Assembly: GCF_001310815.1 (NCBI RefSeq)
Contig: NZ_BAZK01000008.1
Span: forward strand, 357,912 to 421,911
Source of the DNA: Pseudovibrio denitrificans JCM 12308
GTDB taxonomy: Bacteria > Pseudomonadota > Alphaproteobacteria > Rhizobiales > Stappiaceae
Reading direction: 5' to 3'
Length of the DNA stretch: 64,000 nt
The notes beneath the pieces were generated by a model that searched no databases, was not told the origin of the DNA, and saw only the letters and a list, made by a program, of their open reading frames with translations. Below, in pieces: positions 1 to 9,556 of the stretch. The translations under genes were made by a program, and so were the position numbers. Position 1 is the stretch's first letter, and each line of letters starts with the position of its first letter.

Positions 1-76
1 GATGAACCATTGCGCTTATCTTTCACTTTAATTATTCAGTGCATGCAATTTAGTTTAAAGTCTTGCCGAGGATATT

Positions 77-1765
77 GTGCTCGTACCTCCTGAGCTTCTG
101 TCAGTTGCAGTAGAACAGTGTGCTGAAACCATCATGGTTGCAGATCATGAAGGTACAATTGTCTATGTAAACTCTCAGTTTGAGAAGACCACAGGGTACT
201 CCGCAGACTACGCCGTTGGCCGCAATCTGGATTTTCTCCGCTCCGGCAAAACCCCTCCTGAAACCTTTGAAGATCTCTGGTCCACTTTGGGCAAAGGAGA
301 ACCATGGGAAGGCGAGTTCATCAACCGTCGGCAGGATGGAACAGAGTACGTTGAGCACTCCAAAATCTCCCCGATTGAATGGGAAAGTGGCAGCGCCAAC
401 AAGAACTACTATCTGGCCATCAAAAAAGACATCACCGAGAAGAAGCAAAGCGAAGTCGAGCTCTCCAAACTTGCCTATACTGATGCGCTGACTGGGTTGC
501 CGAACCGCGCGCACTTTCTGCAAGAGCTGGATAAGGCCGTTGAGGATACCAAACGCGGTGAGAGCCAATGTGCCGTTATCTATATGGATCTGGACCGCTT
601 CAAGGAAATCAACGACACCCTGGGCCACGATGCCGGTGATGAGTTTCTGGTTGAAGCTGCAAAGCGCTTTGAAGGTGTTCTGAACGAGAACGGCCTGCTC
701 TCCCGCCTGGGCGGCGACGAGTTTGTGATCCTGCTGCGCGAGACGTCCAACGCAGAAGCGGAGATGACCGTTCATCGGCTACAAACAGCGATGGTAGCCC
801 CGATTGATCTTGGCGAGCAGTCACCGATCCTTTCAGCCAGCATTGGCGTAGCCGTAAGCCAGTTAGCCAGCGCGTCCAGCAGCACCATGCTGAAGCAAGC
901 TGATATCGCCATGTACCATTCCAAGTATAACAATCTCGGCTTCAGCTTCTACACCTGCCAGATGGAAGAAGCCGTTGTCCGTAAGGTGCTGATTTCAGAA
1001 AAGCTCACAACGGCAATCGACGAAGGTAATCTGCGTCTAAATTATCAGCCAATTGTTGAGCTAAAGAACGACGAGCTTTCCGGCGTGGAAGCCTTGATGC
1101 GTTGGGAAGACCCGGACCTTGGTCCGATCTCACCATCTGAGTTCATCCCGATCGCTGAATGTCAGAATATGATCGATGATATCTCGGACTGGCTTTTCCG
1201 CGAAACCGCCTGTCAGTATCGCAAGTGGATTTCAGAAGGCTTTGAGTTCACCGGACGTATTGCCATCAATATCTCAGAGCGTGAACTGGCAAAGCCAAAC
1301 CGTGTGACAGAAATCCTCGCGCTTCTGGAAAGCTTGGGCGTTCCGCCGGAGACCTATGAAATCGAGCTGAGCGAGTCTGCTTTCGTCAACGATACCGGCC
1401 ATACGCAGGAAAATCTGGATGCCTTGGCCAACGCGGGCATGATTATCGCCATTGATGACTTTGGCACCGGCCATTCCGCCCTCTGGCAGCTGCGCACGCA
1501 GAAACTGGACAAACTCAAGATCGATCACAGCTTCGTTCAGCGCATGGAATCAGATCAGGCCACCCGTGATATCGTCGAGGCGATCACGGCGATGGCGAGC
1601 CTGCTGGACCTGAAAGTTATTGCAGAAGGCGTCGAGAACCTGACCCAAGTCGACATTTTAAGAGACATCAAATGCTGCTATGCGCAGGGCTATCACTTCG
1701 CCAAGCCGCTCACAGCAGATATCTTCGCTTCTGATTGGCTGGAGAAAGCTCAGGCGGTCGCCTAA
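77..1765 (+). CDS. PAS-GGDEF-EAL cyclic-di-GMP turnover protein
   Basis: Predicted dual diguanylate cyclase/phosphodiesterase controlling c-di-GMP. A PAS sensor domain (about residues 8-120) is followed by a GGDEF domain with an intact GGDEF motif at 212-216 and an EAL domain with EAL at 338-340. The EAL domain keeps the DDFGTG, LKID and AEGVEN signatures, so both activities could be alive. No membrane segment is visible, so it is probably cytosolic. The start is a GTG behind GAGG (69-72). The stop overlaps the stop of the convergent metallo-hydrolase gene by 4 bases. Family assignment is secure; which activity dominates cannot be read from sequence. Confidence 0.93.
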   Translation: MLVPPELLSVAVEQCAETIMVADHEGTIVYVNSQFEKTTGYSADYAVGRNLDFLRSGKTPPETFEDLWSTLGKGEPWEGEFINRRQDGTEYVEHSKISPIEWESGSANKNYYLAIKKDITEKKQSEVELSKLAYTDALTGLPNRAHFLQELDKAVEDTKRGESQCAVIYMDLDRFKEINDTLGHDAGDEFLVEAAKRFEGVLNENGLLSRLGGDEFVILLRETSNAEAEMTVHRLQTAMVAPIDLGEQSPILSASIGVAVSQLASASSSTMLKQADIAMYHSKYNNLGFSFYTCQMEEAVVRKVLISEKLTTAIDEGNLRLNYQPIVELKNDELSGVEALMRWEDPDLGPISPSEFIPIAECQNMIDDISDWLFRETACQYRKWISEGFEFTGRIAINISERELAKPNRVTEILALLESLGVPPETYEIELSESAFVNDTGHTQENLDALANAGMIIAIDDFGTGHSALWQLRTQKLDKLKIDHSFVQRMESDQATRDIVEAITAMASLLDLKVIAEGVENLTQVDILRDIKCCYAQGYHFAKPLTADIFASDWLEKAQAVA

Positions 1766-2496
1766 GCCTTCACTCCGGTGAGTTCGAACTCGCGGCCGTC
1801 TTCTCCCAGAGAAAATTCAGGATACTCTTTGATCGCTTCAGCCACCGCTGGTCTGGAGGCATCATCGATGTGATAGAGCACCCAACGGCTTCCCGCTTTG
1901 CGCTGCAAGCCTTTTACATCCGCCCATGATCCATGCCCATTGGCAGCAGTCATGTACTCGCATTCGATAAAGGCCAGATCTGCCTGCGCCGCCAGTTCTT
2001 CACCTTTTGGAGAAAGCAGGCCATCTCCTGAATAGAACAGAACCTCACTGTCGCTCTTCAGCTGCAGGCTGCGGTTTGGTACAGAGTGGTTGCTTGGCGT
2101 CGTTTCTGCGCGCCATGGACCAAATTCAGTCAGCTCTTCCGAGTCTTGCCAATAAAGATCAAAGCCCAGATCTTTTTCCGGCCAATAAGCAAACTCCATC
2201 AAACGATAAAGCGCCTGATGCTGGGATGCCTGACGACAGATGGTCAGCGGTTTGGATCGCTTGAAGGACTTCATGTAGTTCAACAGCGTTGTCAGACCAA
2301 GGCAATGGTCCGGATGACAATGTGAGATGTAGATGCAGCTGATATCGTCAGCTTTCATCCCATAGGCAAACAAAGCCTGAGGCACGGTTGGGCCGCAATC
2401 GATAAGCAGTTTGAAATCACCCTCTGAGATCAGCAGAGATGAATTCGTTTTTTGCGCATCATACGCGTCGCCACAACCCAGCATTTTTACATGCAT
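1762..2496 (-). CDS. metallo-beta-lactamase fold hydrolase, RNase Z-like
   Basis: A 244-residue MBL-fold protein with the zinc-binding HCHPDH motif near residue 80 and further metal-ligand histidines downstream, resembling the ribonuclease Z/arylsulfatase-like branch. The open frame extends further upstream, but the ATG at 2496 is preceded by GAGGGGG at good spacing and opens directly into the conserved first beta strand (MHVKMLGCG), so I start there. It is convergent with the GGDEF-EAL gene and shares 4 bases at the stops. The substrate is not predictable; a small-molecule ester or a tRNA-like target are both possible. Confidence 0.85.
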   Translation of the reverse strand: MHVKMLGCGDAYDAQKTNSSLLISEGDFKLLIDCGPTVPQALFAYGMKADDISCIYISHCHPDHCLGLTTLLNYMKSFKRSKPLTICRQASQHQALYRLMEFAYWPEKDLGFDLYWQDSEELTEFGPWRAETTPSNHSVPNRSLQLKSDSEVLFYSGDGLLSPKGEELAAQADLAFIECEYMTAANGHGSWADVKGLQRKAGSRWVLYHIDDASRPAVAEAIKEYPEFSLGEDGREFELTGVKA

Positions 2497-2578
2497 AATG
2501 TTCCCCCTCACAGTGATCCCCAGTTTTAGAGCAGAGAGATTTAACAAGCAAAACATTATGTAGTTGTAAGCGCATAAT

Positions 2579-3469
2579 CTATGCGGCTGTTCCCAAAACT
2601 TTTTCCCGATGCCACATGTAGATGGCCGACCCAAAAATGATGGCTGCACCAGCCAGTGTCAGAGTATCCGGAAACTCACCGAAGAACATAAGGCCAATCA
2701 ACATGGCCCAGATGAGACTGCTGTAGCTGAACGGCGCAATGGTGGACGCTTCCCCAAACGAGAAAGCCTTCACAATGGCATAGTGGCCCAGACCAGACAC
2801 GGCACCAATCAAAGCCAGCAGCGCCCAGCCTTCCATGTCCGGTGCTTGCCAGAAGTACGGCGTGAACAGTGTAGTAACCACCGCTCCCAGCAGGGCCGTA
2901 TGGAACAGCACGGTTGATGGCGCATCAAACTTGCTCGCGTATCGCGCAACGATGTGTCCGGCGGAGTAAACAACAATGGTCGCCACTGCGATCAGCGCGC
3001 CCAGATCAAGCACATCAGCGCCCGGCTTCACAATCAAAAGCGCGCCAACAAACGCAACCAGAATGGATGTCCAGCGACGAAGGCCAACCTTTTCGCCCAG
3101 AATCGGCACAGACATGGCCGTCACCATCATGGGAGAAAGCAAAGCGATCGCGTGCAGCGTCGCAACCGGGATCAACTGGGCCGCAGCAACAGACCCGATG
3201 GTCATCACCAAAACAAGAACCGCGCGCAGATAAACAACGGAACCATTGTTCGGCACCATCATGGTCTTCACCCGCGGCGCCATAAAGATCAGCATGAACA
3301 GCAGATGGAAGAACATCCGCCCCCAAACCACTTGCAGAACCGGATAGGACAAAGACAGGTATTTGCCCACACTATCGACAATGACGAACATAAACATGGC
3401 TGCCACCATCCAGAGGATGCCATACTTAACGTTGCCCTGAGCCGGGGCATGGGAAACCATCTCACTCAT
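2579..3469 (-). CDS. EamA/DMT-superfamily transporter
   Basis: An inner-membrane protein of about 297 residues with some ten hydrophobic helices arranged as two EamA repeats, as in RhaT/YdcZ-type drug/metabolite exporters. The second repeat ends in the usual small-residue-rich helix followed by a basic tail. I place the start at the ATG at 3469; an upstream in-frame start at 3535 is possible but adds a polar, non-family leader. The next gene in the same direction, the MBL hydrolase, starts about 80 bases downstream, so cotranscription is possible. Substrate unknown. Confidence 0.85.
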   Translation of the reverse strand: MSEMVSHAPAQGNVKYGILWMVAAMFMFVIVDSVGKYLSLSYPVLQVVWGRMFFHLLFMLIFMAPRVKTMMVPNNGSVVYLRAVLVLVMTIGSVAAAQLIPVATLHAIALLSPMMVTAMSVPILGEKVGLRRWTSILVAFVGALLIVKPGADVLDLGALIAVATIVVYSAGHIVARYASKFDAPSTVLFHTALLGAVVTTLFTPYFWQAPDMEGWALLALIGAVSGLGHYAIVKAFSFGEASTIAPFSYSSLIWAMLIGLMFFGEFPDTLTLAGAAIIFGSAIYMWHREKVLGTAA

Positions 3470-3885
3470 AACAAGCCTGCAATATCCGGGTTCATGCCGT
3501 TCGTCTCGCGGGATTGAAATCCGCGAGTGACACACCGTTCGGTTTTGAGGAAAGGCACTGAAGCTTGTGTTTCAGCGCCAAAGATTACTTGCCACCTAAC
3601 TCAGTTTTTTACGTTTTTCTATTCGTTTCTATGGCGTGAGGTAGAATTAATTTTCGTCTTTGGCATCTCAATTATTTTCAACGGATTTGTTGCTGTTTAT
3701 TGCCAAGATGCCGCGCAGATATATTTGAAAATTACTCAGCCTGTGAGCAACTTTTTCCTCCGGTGACGCGACAGGACCATGCATTCCATAAGGGAAGGAC
3801 AAGCCAACTTGAGATGAGTCTGCAGGACTGCTTGACCGGTTGTGATTCTTCATTTAACTTTTTTATTAATTAATGAGATGGTGAA
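3470..3885. other. intergenic region, divergent promoters
   Basis: This AT-rich stretch separates the EamA transporter from the arsR-like gene. Small open frames inside it have no protein-like composition and I do not call them. A 10-bp palindrome, ATTAATTAAT at 3865-3874, lies about 10 bases before the arsR-like start and could be part of an autoregulatory operator. That is inference from position and symmetry only. Confidence 0.3.
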
Positions 3886-4236
3886 ATGAATACACAAACC
3901 AACTTGCCGGAAGTTTTTGGAGCCTTAGCAGACCCGACACGGTTTGCCATCGTTGAGCGACTTTTGAAGGAAGGTGACTTGCCCGTCGGGCAACTCGCCG
4001 AGCCATTTAAAATGTCAGCTCCTGCCATCTCCCGGCATATCAAACTGCTTGAAAACGCTGGCCTCATCGAACGACGCATTGAAAAGCAATGGAGGGTTTG
4101 TGCATTGAAGAAAGACCGATTTGCAGACCTGCATCAATGGATCGAGCGCTACCGCACTTTCTGGAACACCAGTTTTGACCGACTGGAAGCACTGCTCGAC
4201 AAACAGCAAGGGGAAGATGATGACAGCAGCCGATAG
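3886..4236 (+). CDS. ArsR-family transcriptional regulator
   Basis: A 116-residue winged-helix repressor. The N-terminal ALADPTRFAIVERL stretch and the recognition helix around PAISRHIKLLENAGLIE are typical of ArsR/SmtB proteins. No metal-binding ELCVCD-like motif is present, so it belongs to the non-metal subgroup that is usually paired with an SRPBCC (AHSA1) gene. The next gene is exactly such a protein and overlaps this one by 17 bases, implying translational coupling and a shared role. It probably represses its own operon. Confidence 0.92.
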   Translation: MNTQTNLPEVFGALADPTRFAIVERLLKEGDLPVGQLAEPFKMSAPAISRHIKLLENAGLIERRIEKQWRVCALKKDRFADLHQWIERYRTFWNTSFDRLEALLDKQQGEDDDSSR

Positions 4237-4681
4237 CATGACACAGGAAGAAACCACTCTGCGGATCACCCGCGACTTCAAAGCCTCACCTGAAAAGGTC
4301 TATGATGCCTGGACCAATCCTGAAATGCTCGTTCAGTGGTGGGGACCAGAAGGCATGACCACCCCAGAATGTGAAATGGATGTGAGCGCAGGCGGCCATT
4401 GGAAAACTACCATGACTTCGACCAAGGAAGGCGGCGCTTACACGGTCTCCGGCATCTACAAAGTTCTGGAACGCCCAAACCGCCTCTGTTTCTCGTGGGG
4501 CTGGATCAACGATGGTGTTCGCGGTCATGAAACCGACGTGGACCTCACCTTTGAAGCTATTGAGGGCGGAACACGCATGACCATGGTGCAAAAGGTCTTC
4601 GCCGATCCAGAGCAGACTAAAAACCACGATCAAGGCTGGAGCAGCAGTTTCAACGACCTGCAACGCTTCGTCGAAGCCTAA
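4220..4681 (+). CDS. SRPBCC/AHSA1-domain protein
   Basis: A START-like helix-grip protein of about 153 residues, with the family opening ITRDFKASPEKVYDAWT, a QWWGP motif and a C-terminal GWSSSFNDLQRF helix. Proteins of this Aha1-like group bind hydrophobic ligands, and in ArsR-linked pairs the ligand is usually unknown. The ATG at 4220 follows AAGGGGA at 4208-4214; an ATG immediately before it (4217) is also possible. The gene overlaps the arsR-like gene, so the two are one operon. Confidence 0.9.
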   Translation: MTAADSMTQEETTLRITRDFKASPEKVYDAWTNPEMLVQWWGPEGMTTPECEMDVSAGGHWKTTMTSTKEGGAYTVSGIYKVLERPNRLCFSWGWINDGVRGHETDVDLTFEAIEGGTRMTMVQKVFADPEQTKNHDQGWSSSFNDLQRFVEA

Positions 4682-4740
4682 ACTCCATCCCCCGGCAGCT
4701 CCCGGCCTGCGAACTTGCTTCGCGGGTTGGGCACCTCTCC

Positions 4741-5589
4741 CTAAAAACTACTCACCAGCCAGTTCAACAGTGCTGGCATCAACTGATGATCAAACTCATC
4801 GGGCCCTTCCAGAACTCCGAAGACATGGTCTGTTTCGAGCACTGTCAGTTGCTTCGCCCCAAGATGTCGGCGAAGCCAGATTTCGCTGGAGGTTGGTTGA
4901 GGGAAGATGACCCGGTCATGCCGCGCAGCAACCACCAGCATGGGACTGACAAACCCTGACCGTTCCAAAACCGGAGGAACTTCAGGCAAATCCTGAAAGA
5001 AACGGGCTTTGATCTGAACTTTGGTGCCCCAGGGAAATTCTGCGGAAACCAAATGATCCGGGTCTACAAGCGCGGCACATGTGCGGACCTTCTCTCCAAC
5101 CAGATGGCGAAAAGTCTTTCGTGGGTGGACAGTTGGTGCCAGCAAGGCAATGCCATCAAGATCAGGCCGCTTAATCGCAGCACATCCAGCGATATATCCG
5201 CCCTGACTCCAGCCAACCAGAATGAGTTTGGAGAACGATAGGTTTCTTTGAGATCTGACCCAATCAACAACGGCGATCGCATCCTCAGTCTGGCTTTCAA
5301 AAGTGTTGTCTTCCCAAGCGCCGTCGCTGTCTCCTGACCCGCGAAAATCTATCCGTAAAGTGGCATAGCCAACCTCCGCAAGAACGCGGGCCATGCGAGA
5401 GAAGAGGCCTTCACTGGTCCCGGCAATCTCCAGCTCGTCGCGGCTTCCGTGAAAGCCGTGAAGGAGGATCAGAAGGGGCGCGCCAACACTGGTAGAGCCT
5501 GCAAGTGTTCCGATAATCTTCTGGTCACCAACCGGAATGGCAACCACCTGCTCTTTTTGCTTTACATCCAGCACCTTGCTTGCCCTCAA
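4741..5589 (-). CDS. alpha/beta hydrolase, cytosolic paralogue
   Basis: A 282-residue alpha/beta hydrolase with oxyanion-hole motif LLHGFHGSRDE, nucleophile elbow GWSQGG, acid residue in ARHDRV and catalytic histidine in TDHVFG. It is closely similar along its whole length to the next gene upstream (5697-6596) but lacks that gene's signal peptide, so it appears to be a cytosolic copy of a secreted enzyme. The FRGSGDSDG segment is typical of feruloyl esterase/acylaminoacyl-peptidase-like hydrolases. Substrate unknown, presumably an ester. Confidence 0.88.
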   Translation of the reverse strand: MRASKVLDVKQKEQVVAIPVGDQKIIGTLAGSTSVGAPLLILLHGFHGSRDELEIAGTSEGLFSRMARVLAEVGYATLRIDFRGSGDSDGAWEDNTFESQTEDAIAVVDWVRSQRNLSFSKLILVGWSQGGYIAGCAAIKRPDLDGIALLAPTVHPRKTFRHLVGEKVRTCAALVDPDHLVSAEFPWGTKVQIKARFFQDLPEVPPVLERSGFVSPMLVVAARHDRVIFPQPTSSEIWLRRHLGAKQLTVLETDHVFGVLEGPDEFDHQLMPALLNWLVSSF

Positions 5590-5696
5590 CTCCCCCTACG
5601 TGAAGCTGTAAAGCTAAGTCGAAAGCTGGCACAAAAATACTGAAAGTTCTTCAGGAGCAGCCACCCTCAATCGACTGACTGCTCCAACAGCAACTG

Positions 5697-6596
5697 TTAA
5701 AGCTGCTCCTCAAACCATTCAAGAATGGCAGGTACAACCTGCTCATCAATCATCTTTGGTCCTTCAAACGCACTCCAGACATGATCCGTATCGAGCACCA
5801 GCAGTTTTTCTTCGCCACTGTGGTACCTCATCCAAGCCTCACCAATGGCAGGCTGCGGTGTGATCAGGGCATCTTTCTGAGCCATGATCACCATCAGCGG
5901 CCCATCATACTGCACAGCTGCTGCAAGCGGGCTTGTTATCGGCAGCTCCTGATAGAAGCGAGCCTTCAGCGTTGTCTCCACGCCCCAAGGCAGACTAGCC
6001 GTGATTGGTGTTTCCGGATCAGAGGACATGGCCTTCTCGACGAGCTCTTTGCCGAAGAGGCCAGTGAAGGTTATGAGGGGATTAGTCGCGGGAGCCATCA
6101 ACACAACACTGTCGACATCTGATCTCGCAGCTGCTGCATGACTTGCGACCAAACCACCCTGGCTCCAACCGATCAACGCAAGTTTACCCCCTTTAAACGC
6201 ATCTTGCGCACGAATCCACGCAATCGCGGTTACGGCATCTTTAATCTGGCTGGAGAAGGTCGTGTCCTCCCATTTGCCGTCACTTTCGCCAGATCCACGG
6301 AAGTCGATCCGCAAAGATGAAACGCCCTGCTCAGCCAAAAGGCGGGCCATGCGAGAGAACACGCCCTCATCCGTTTCATTCACCGGCAGCTCATCCCGCG
6401 TTCCCGTAAAACCATGTAATAGTATGGCGATAGGCGCGTTTTCTTGTGAGGCTGTTTCAAGCGTGGCAACCATGTTTTGATCGCCAACTGGTATGGAAAC
6501 AATCCTCTCTTCAGCAGTGGCGCTTTGGACCAAAGAAAAGCCCAAAAGGCTGACCGCACCAAAGCTCAACCCAATTAATTTCTTCGATAAATGCAT
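5697..6596 (-). CDS. alpha/beta hydrolase with signal peptide
   Basis: Paralogue of the downstream gene, with the same triad motifs (GWSQGG, QKDAL, TDHVWS) but a clear N-terminal signal peptide (MHLSKKLIGLSFGAVSLLG, cleavage near SATAEE). It is therefore probably periplasmic or lipid-anchored. The ATG at 6596 lies 12 bases after GGGGGA; the longer upstream frame is not family-like. The two genes are about 107 bases apart and point the same way, which suggests a local duplication with a change of compartment. Confidence 0.88.
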   Translation of the reverse strand: MHLSKKLIGLSFGAVSLLGFSLVQSATAEERIVSIPVGDQNMVATLETASQENAPIAILLHGFTGTRDELPVNETDEGVFSRMARLLAEQGVSSLRIDFRGSGESDGKWEDTTFSSQIKDAVTAIAWIRAQDAFKGGKLALIGWSQGGLVASHAAAARSDVDSVVLMAPATNPLITFTGLFGKELVEKAMSSDPETPITASLPWGVETTLKARFYQELPITSPLAAAVQYDGPLMVIMAQKDALITPQPAIGEAWMRYHSGEEKLLVLDTDHVWSAFEGPKMIDEQVVPAILEWFEEQL

Positions 6597-6774
6597 CTCA
6601 ACAATTTCCCCCAAAACTCTAATTTTAAAAACACGCAATAGTATAATCAGCCAGATTTGCTCATCAATGATTGAAAAAGCCAGAGCCTATGAGGTCAAGT
6701 TAAACACTGCCCTCCCCTTGCTAATCCTGTGACAAATAAGGGAATATACCCATCAATCTGGGGAGGTGTATGAG

Positions 6775-8394
6775 ATGGCAAATGGGCGCAATGTGCTTTG
6801 GATCATGTGTGATCAGCTACGGTTTGATTACCTGAGCTGTTATGGCCATCCGCATTTGCACACCCCAAACATTGATAGGCTGGCGGAACGCGGCGTTCGG
6901 TTTAACCGTGCTTATGTACAATCCCCCATTTGCGGCCCATCTCGCATGAGCTTCTATACAGGCCGATATGTACGCTCCCACGGCAGCACCTGGAACGGCA
7001 TTCCGCTTAGGGTGGGAGAGCCAACACTTGGCGATCATCTGCAAGAGATTGGTGTACGCAACGTGCTGGTCGGCAAAACGCATATGCGTGCTGACACCGA
7101 AGGCATGGCCCGCCTGGGCATCTCACCTGAGAGCTTCATCGGCGCCCGCGTTGCAGAATGCGGGTTTGAGGTGTTCGAACGCGATGATGGCCTCCATCCG
7201 GATGGCCCTTACTCACCTAACCCAGAATATGACAGCTATCTCAAAGCCAAAGGCTATGACGGGCCTAACCAGTGGGAGCGATGGTCAAACTCGGCGGAGG
7301 GAGAGGACGGAGAAATCCTCTCTGGCTGGTTGCTTGGTCATTCCGATAAGCCAGCTCGCGTACAAGCTGAACACGCCGAAACTCCCTATATGATCCAGCG
7401 GTTTAAAGACTTTGTCGCTGTTGCTGGAGACCAGCCGTGGTGCGTGCACCTTTCCCTGATCAAACCGCACTGGCCCTACATTGTGCCCGCGCCTTATCAT
7501 GACATGTACAGCGCTGAAGATGTGTTGCCTGTTGTCCGTTCCGAAGAGGAGAGGCAAGATCCGCATCCCGTGTTCAAGGCATTCATGGGAGAGCGTGTTT
7601 CGAAAGCCTTTTCCAATGATGAGACCCGCGCCAAGGTCATCCCTGCTTATATGGGGCTGATCAAACAGATCGATGATGAAATCGGTAAGCTCATGGAATT
7701 TCTCGATGAAAAGGGCCTGACCGACAACACCATGATTGTGTTCACTTCCGATCATGGTGACTATCTGGGTGACCACTGGATGGGTGAGAAAGAGCTCTTC
7801 CACGAACCTTCCGTCAAAATCCCACTGATCGTGGTTGACCCACGCCCGGAAGCAGACAGCACACGGGGAACCGTTAGTGAAGATCTGGTGGAAGCCATTG
7901 ATCTTGCTCCAACCTTCGTGGAGTTCTGCGGGGGTAAACCCAAGCCGAACGTTCTGGAAGGCCGCTCTCTGCTACCACTGCTGGAAAGCACAGAACCGAT
8001 CGCGTGGCGTGAGTTCACAATCAGCGAGTACGACTATTCCATGCGGAATGCGCGAATGGATCTTGGACTACCGGTTTCTGATTGCCGCTTGGCTATGATT
8101 ATGGATAAGCGCTGGAAGTTCATTCATGCGGAAGGTTTCCGTCCAATGCTCTTTGATTTGCAGGAGGACCCACAGGAACTTCAAGACCTTGGCGCAAACC
8201 CTGCTTACGCAGCTGAGCGGGAACGGATGAGCGAAGCTTTGTTTGCGTGGTACCGGAAGCACCATACCCGTATCACGATGACAGACGACCAGATCGCAGC
8301 AAGCGCAGGCAAAGAACTGCAAGCAGGTATCCTCATCGGCTACACTGATGAGGAAGAGCTGGAAGAGGCCAAGCAAGAGCAAGGCCTCCTTTGA
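6775..8394 (+). CDS. sulfatase-superfamily hydrolase
   Basis: A 539-residue member of the arylsulfatase/phosphonate monoester hydrolase superfamily. The metal-binding MCDQLRFD is at residues 11-18. The formylglycine signature CGPSRMSFYTG starts at C53, giving the C-x-P-S/A-R arrangement needed for conversion of Cys to formylglycine. FTSDHGDYLGDH supplies the second metal/acid set. No signal peptide is seen, which is more like phosphonate or choline-sulfate hydrolases than exported polysaccharide sulfatases. The ATG at 6775 follows GGGGAGG at 6760-6766. No formylglycine-generating enzyme is in the window. Confidence 0.9.
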   Translation: MANGRNVLWIMCDQLRFDYLSCYGHPHLHTPNIDRLAERGVRFNRAYVQSPICGPSRMSFYTGRYVRSHGSTWNGIPLRVGEPTLGDHLQEIGVRNVLVGKTHMRADTEGMARLGISPESFIGARVAECGFEVFERDDGLHPDGPYSPNPEYDSYLKAKGYDGPNQWERWSNSAEGEDGEILSGWLLGHSDKPARVQAEHAETPYMIQRFKDFVAVAGDQPWCVHLSLIKPHWPYIVPAPYHDMYSAEDVLPVVRSEEERQDPHPVFKAFMGERVSKAFSNDETRAKVIPAYMGLIKQIDDEIGKLMEFLDEKGLTDNTMIVFTSDHGDYLGDHWMGEKELFHEPSVKIPLIVVDPRPEADSTRGTVSEDLVEAIDLAPTFVEFCGGKPKPNVLEGRSLLPLLESTEPIAWREFTISEYDYSMRNARMDLGLPVSDCRLAMIMDKRWKFIHAEGFRPMLFDLQEDPQELQDLGANPAYAAERERMSEALFAWYRKHHTRITMTDDQIAASAGKELQAGILIGYTDEEELEEAKQEQGLL

Positions 8395-8404
8395 GGAGCA
8401 ACGA

Positions 8405-8424
8405 GAGGGAGTATCAGCTCCCTC
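8405..8424. terminator. hairpin between convergent genes
   Basis: GAGGGAG and CTCCCTC form a perfect 7-bp stem with a 6-base loop, sitting 10 bases after the sulfatase stop and 4 before the stop of the convergent esterase-like gene. There is no clear T-run, so termination in either direction is only likely. Confidence 0.4.
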
Positions 8425-8427
8425 ACC

Positions 8428-9447
8428 TCACAGCTTCAGAAAACGCGCAATCTCTTCAAGTATATCCGCATGGATTTGCGCGCGGGCAGTCCCTTCGGGG
8501 TCGTCACAAACCGGATCATCTTTTTCAGCTGCTAAGACTTCAGGCCCTTCCGTTTTACATTCTGCCAGAAACGTAAAGTGGTGACCGGGCTTGACGACTG
8601 AGTAAGTTGCGTTCTCAAGCTTCCCAATAAGATTGCTGCCCTCAGGACCGACATCAGCCGCCTTCCAAAGGTGCTCTTGTCCGATGTTGATCAAAAGAAC
8701 TGGTTGTTGAACCTTTGCAAGGCTTTGCTCATCAACCGCGTAGGTAAAACCCGGATCAATGGCAACGACAGCAGAAACGCGTGGGTCTTCAGCTGCCTTT
8801 GAAAACCCCGCAGGCATGCGAGAGAAGTCGACACCGCCTTTAGAAAGAAACACACAATCAGCCTGAGACTTGCCAATGCCCTGGCAATACTCGTTGTACC
8901 GATCTCCATCAAAACGCAGACCAGCAAGGTTCAACGCAGTTGCTCCACCCAACGAGAAGCCGAGGGATGTGATGCGGCTCTTATCGACATGCTTTGCGAG
9001 ATAAGGGTCAGCAAACAGTTCATCCAGAGCCGCACTCAGATCTTTAGCCCGTTCATCCAATCGCACGGATCGTCTTGGGGAAGAGTCACCGGATGTGCTG
9101 CCCTGATGATTGACCGCAAGCACCATGGCCCCTTTCAGCGCCAGTCCTGAGGAGAGCCACGATATCGTGTCCATGTTTCCTCCAGAGCCATGCGACAGCA
9201 ATGCGAGTGGATGCTTACCATCTTTAACCGCAGCGCCAACATAGGCCGAAGTACCTTTGAACACCGCATTATCGCCGACCAGACCACGGTAAGTCGCTGT
9301 TTGGGCTGGGTACCAGACGGAGGCGGCAACAGCTGATGTTCGATGTGGGGCTGAGACAGTAAGGCGATCATAGCCCGCGTATGGCATCTCCGCCAAAGCG
9401 GCTGTGCAGGTGAGAGCGAAGATACTGCCGAGAATGATGGATTTCAT
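8428..9447 (-). CDS. secreted alpha/beta hydrolase (dienelactone-hydrolase/PAF-AH-like)
   Basis: A 339-residue protein with a signal peptide (MKSIILGSIFALTCTAALA, cleavage before EMPY) and an alpha/beta hydrolase core. LSHGSGGN serves as oxyanion segment, GFSLGG as nucleophile elbow and PGHHF as likely catalytic histidine region. Several cysteines in the mature part suggest disulfides, fitting a periplasmic location. The ATG at 9447 is preceded by AAGGAT. The closest families are periplasmic dienelactone-hydrolase-like and platelet-activating-factor acetylhydrolase-like esterases. Substrate unknown. Confidence 0.85.
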   Translation of the reverse strand: MKSIILGSIFALTCTAALAEMPYAGYDRLTVSAPHRTSAVAASVWYPAQTATYRGLVGDNAVFKGTSAYVGAAVKDGKHPLALLSHGSGGNMDTISWLSSGLALKGAMVLAVNHQGSTSGDSSPRRSVRLDERAKDLSAALDELFADPYLAKHVDKSRITSLGFSLGGATALNLAGLRFDGDRYNEYCQGIGKSQADCVFLSKGGVDFSRMPAGFSKAAEDPRVSAVVAIDPGFTYAVDEQSLAKVQQPVLLINIGQEHLWKAADVGPEGSNLIGKLENATYSVVKPGHHFTFLAECKTEGPEVLAAEKDDPVCDDPEGTARAQIHADILEEIARFLKL

Positions 9448-9556
9448 GATGCTATCCTTTGCATTGAGATAACATCTTGGTAGATGGCAGCTCCGATAAG
9501 AGCGTCCTGAAACACGAAGTAGGTCTCCCATATCATGTTTCAGGACGGCAACCGGA

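Noticed and set aside
2954..3517. Plus-strand frame of 187 codons, very rich in His, Asn, Gln and Arg
   Set aside because: Exact antisense of the EamA transporter's hydrophobic codons; such composition is the usual shadow of membrane-helix sequence.
4690..4735. Hairpin CCTGCGAA/TTCGCGGG after the SRPBCC gene as a terminator
   Set aside because: The stem includes a wobble pair and is not followed by a T-run, so it is too weak to list.
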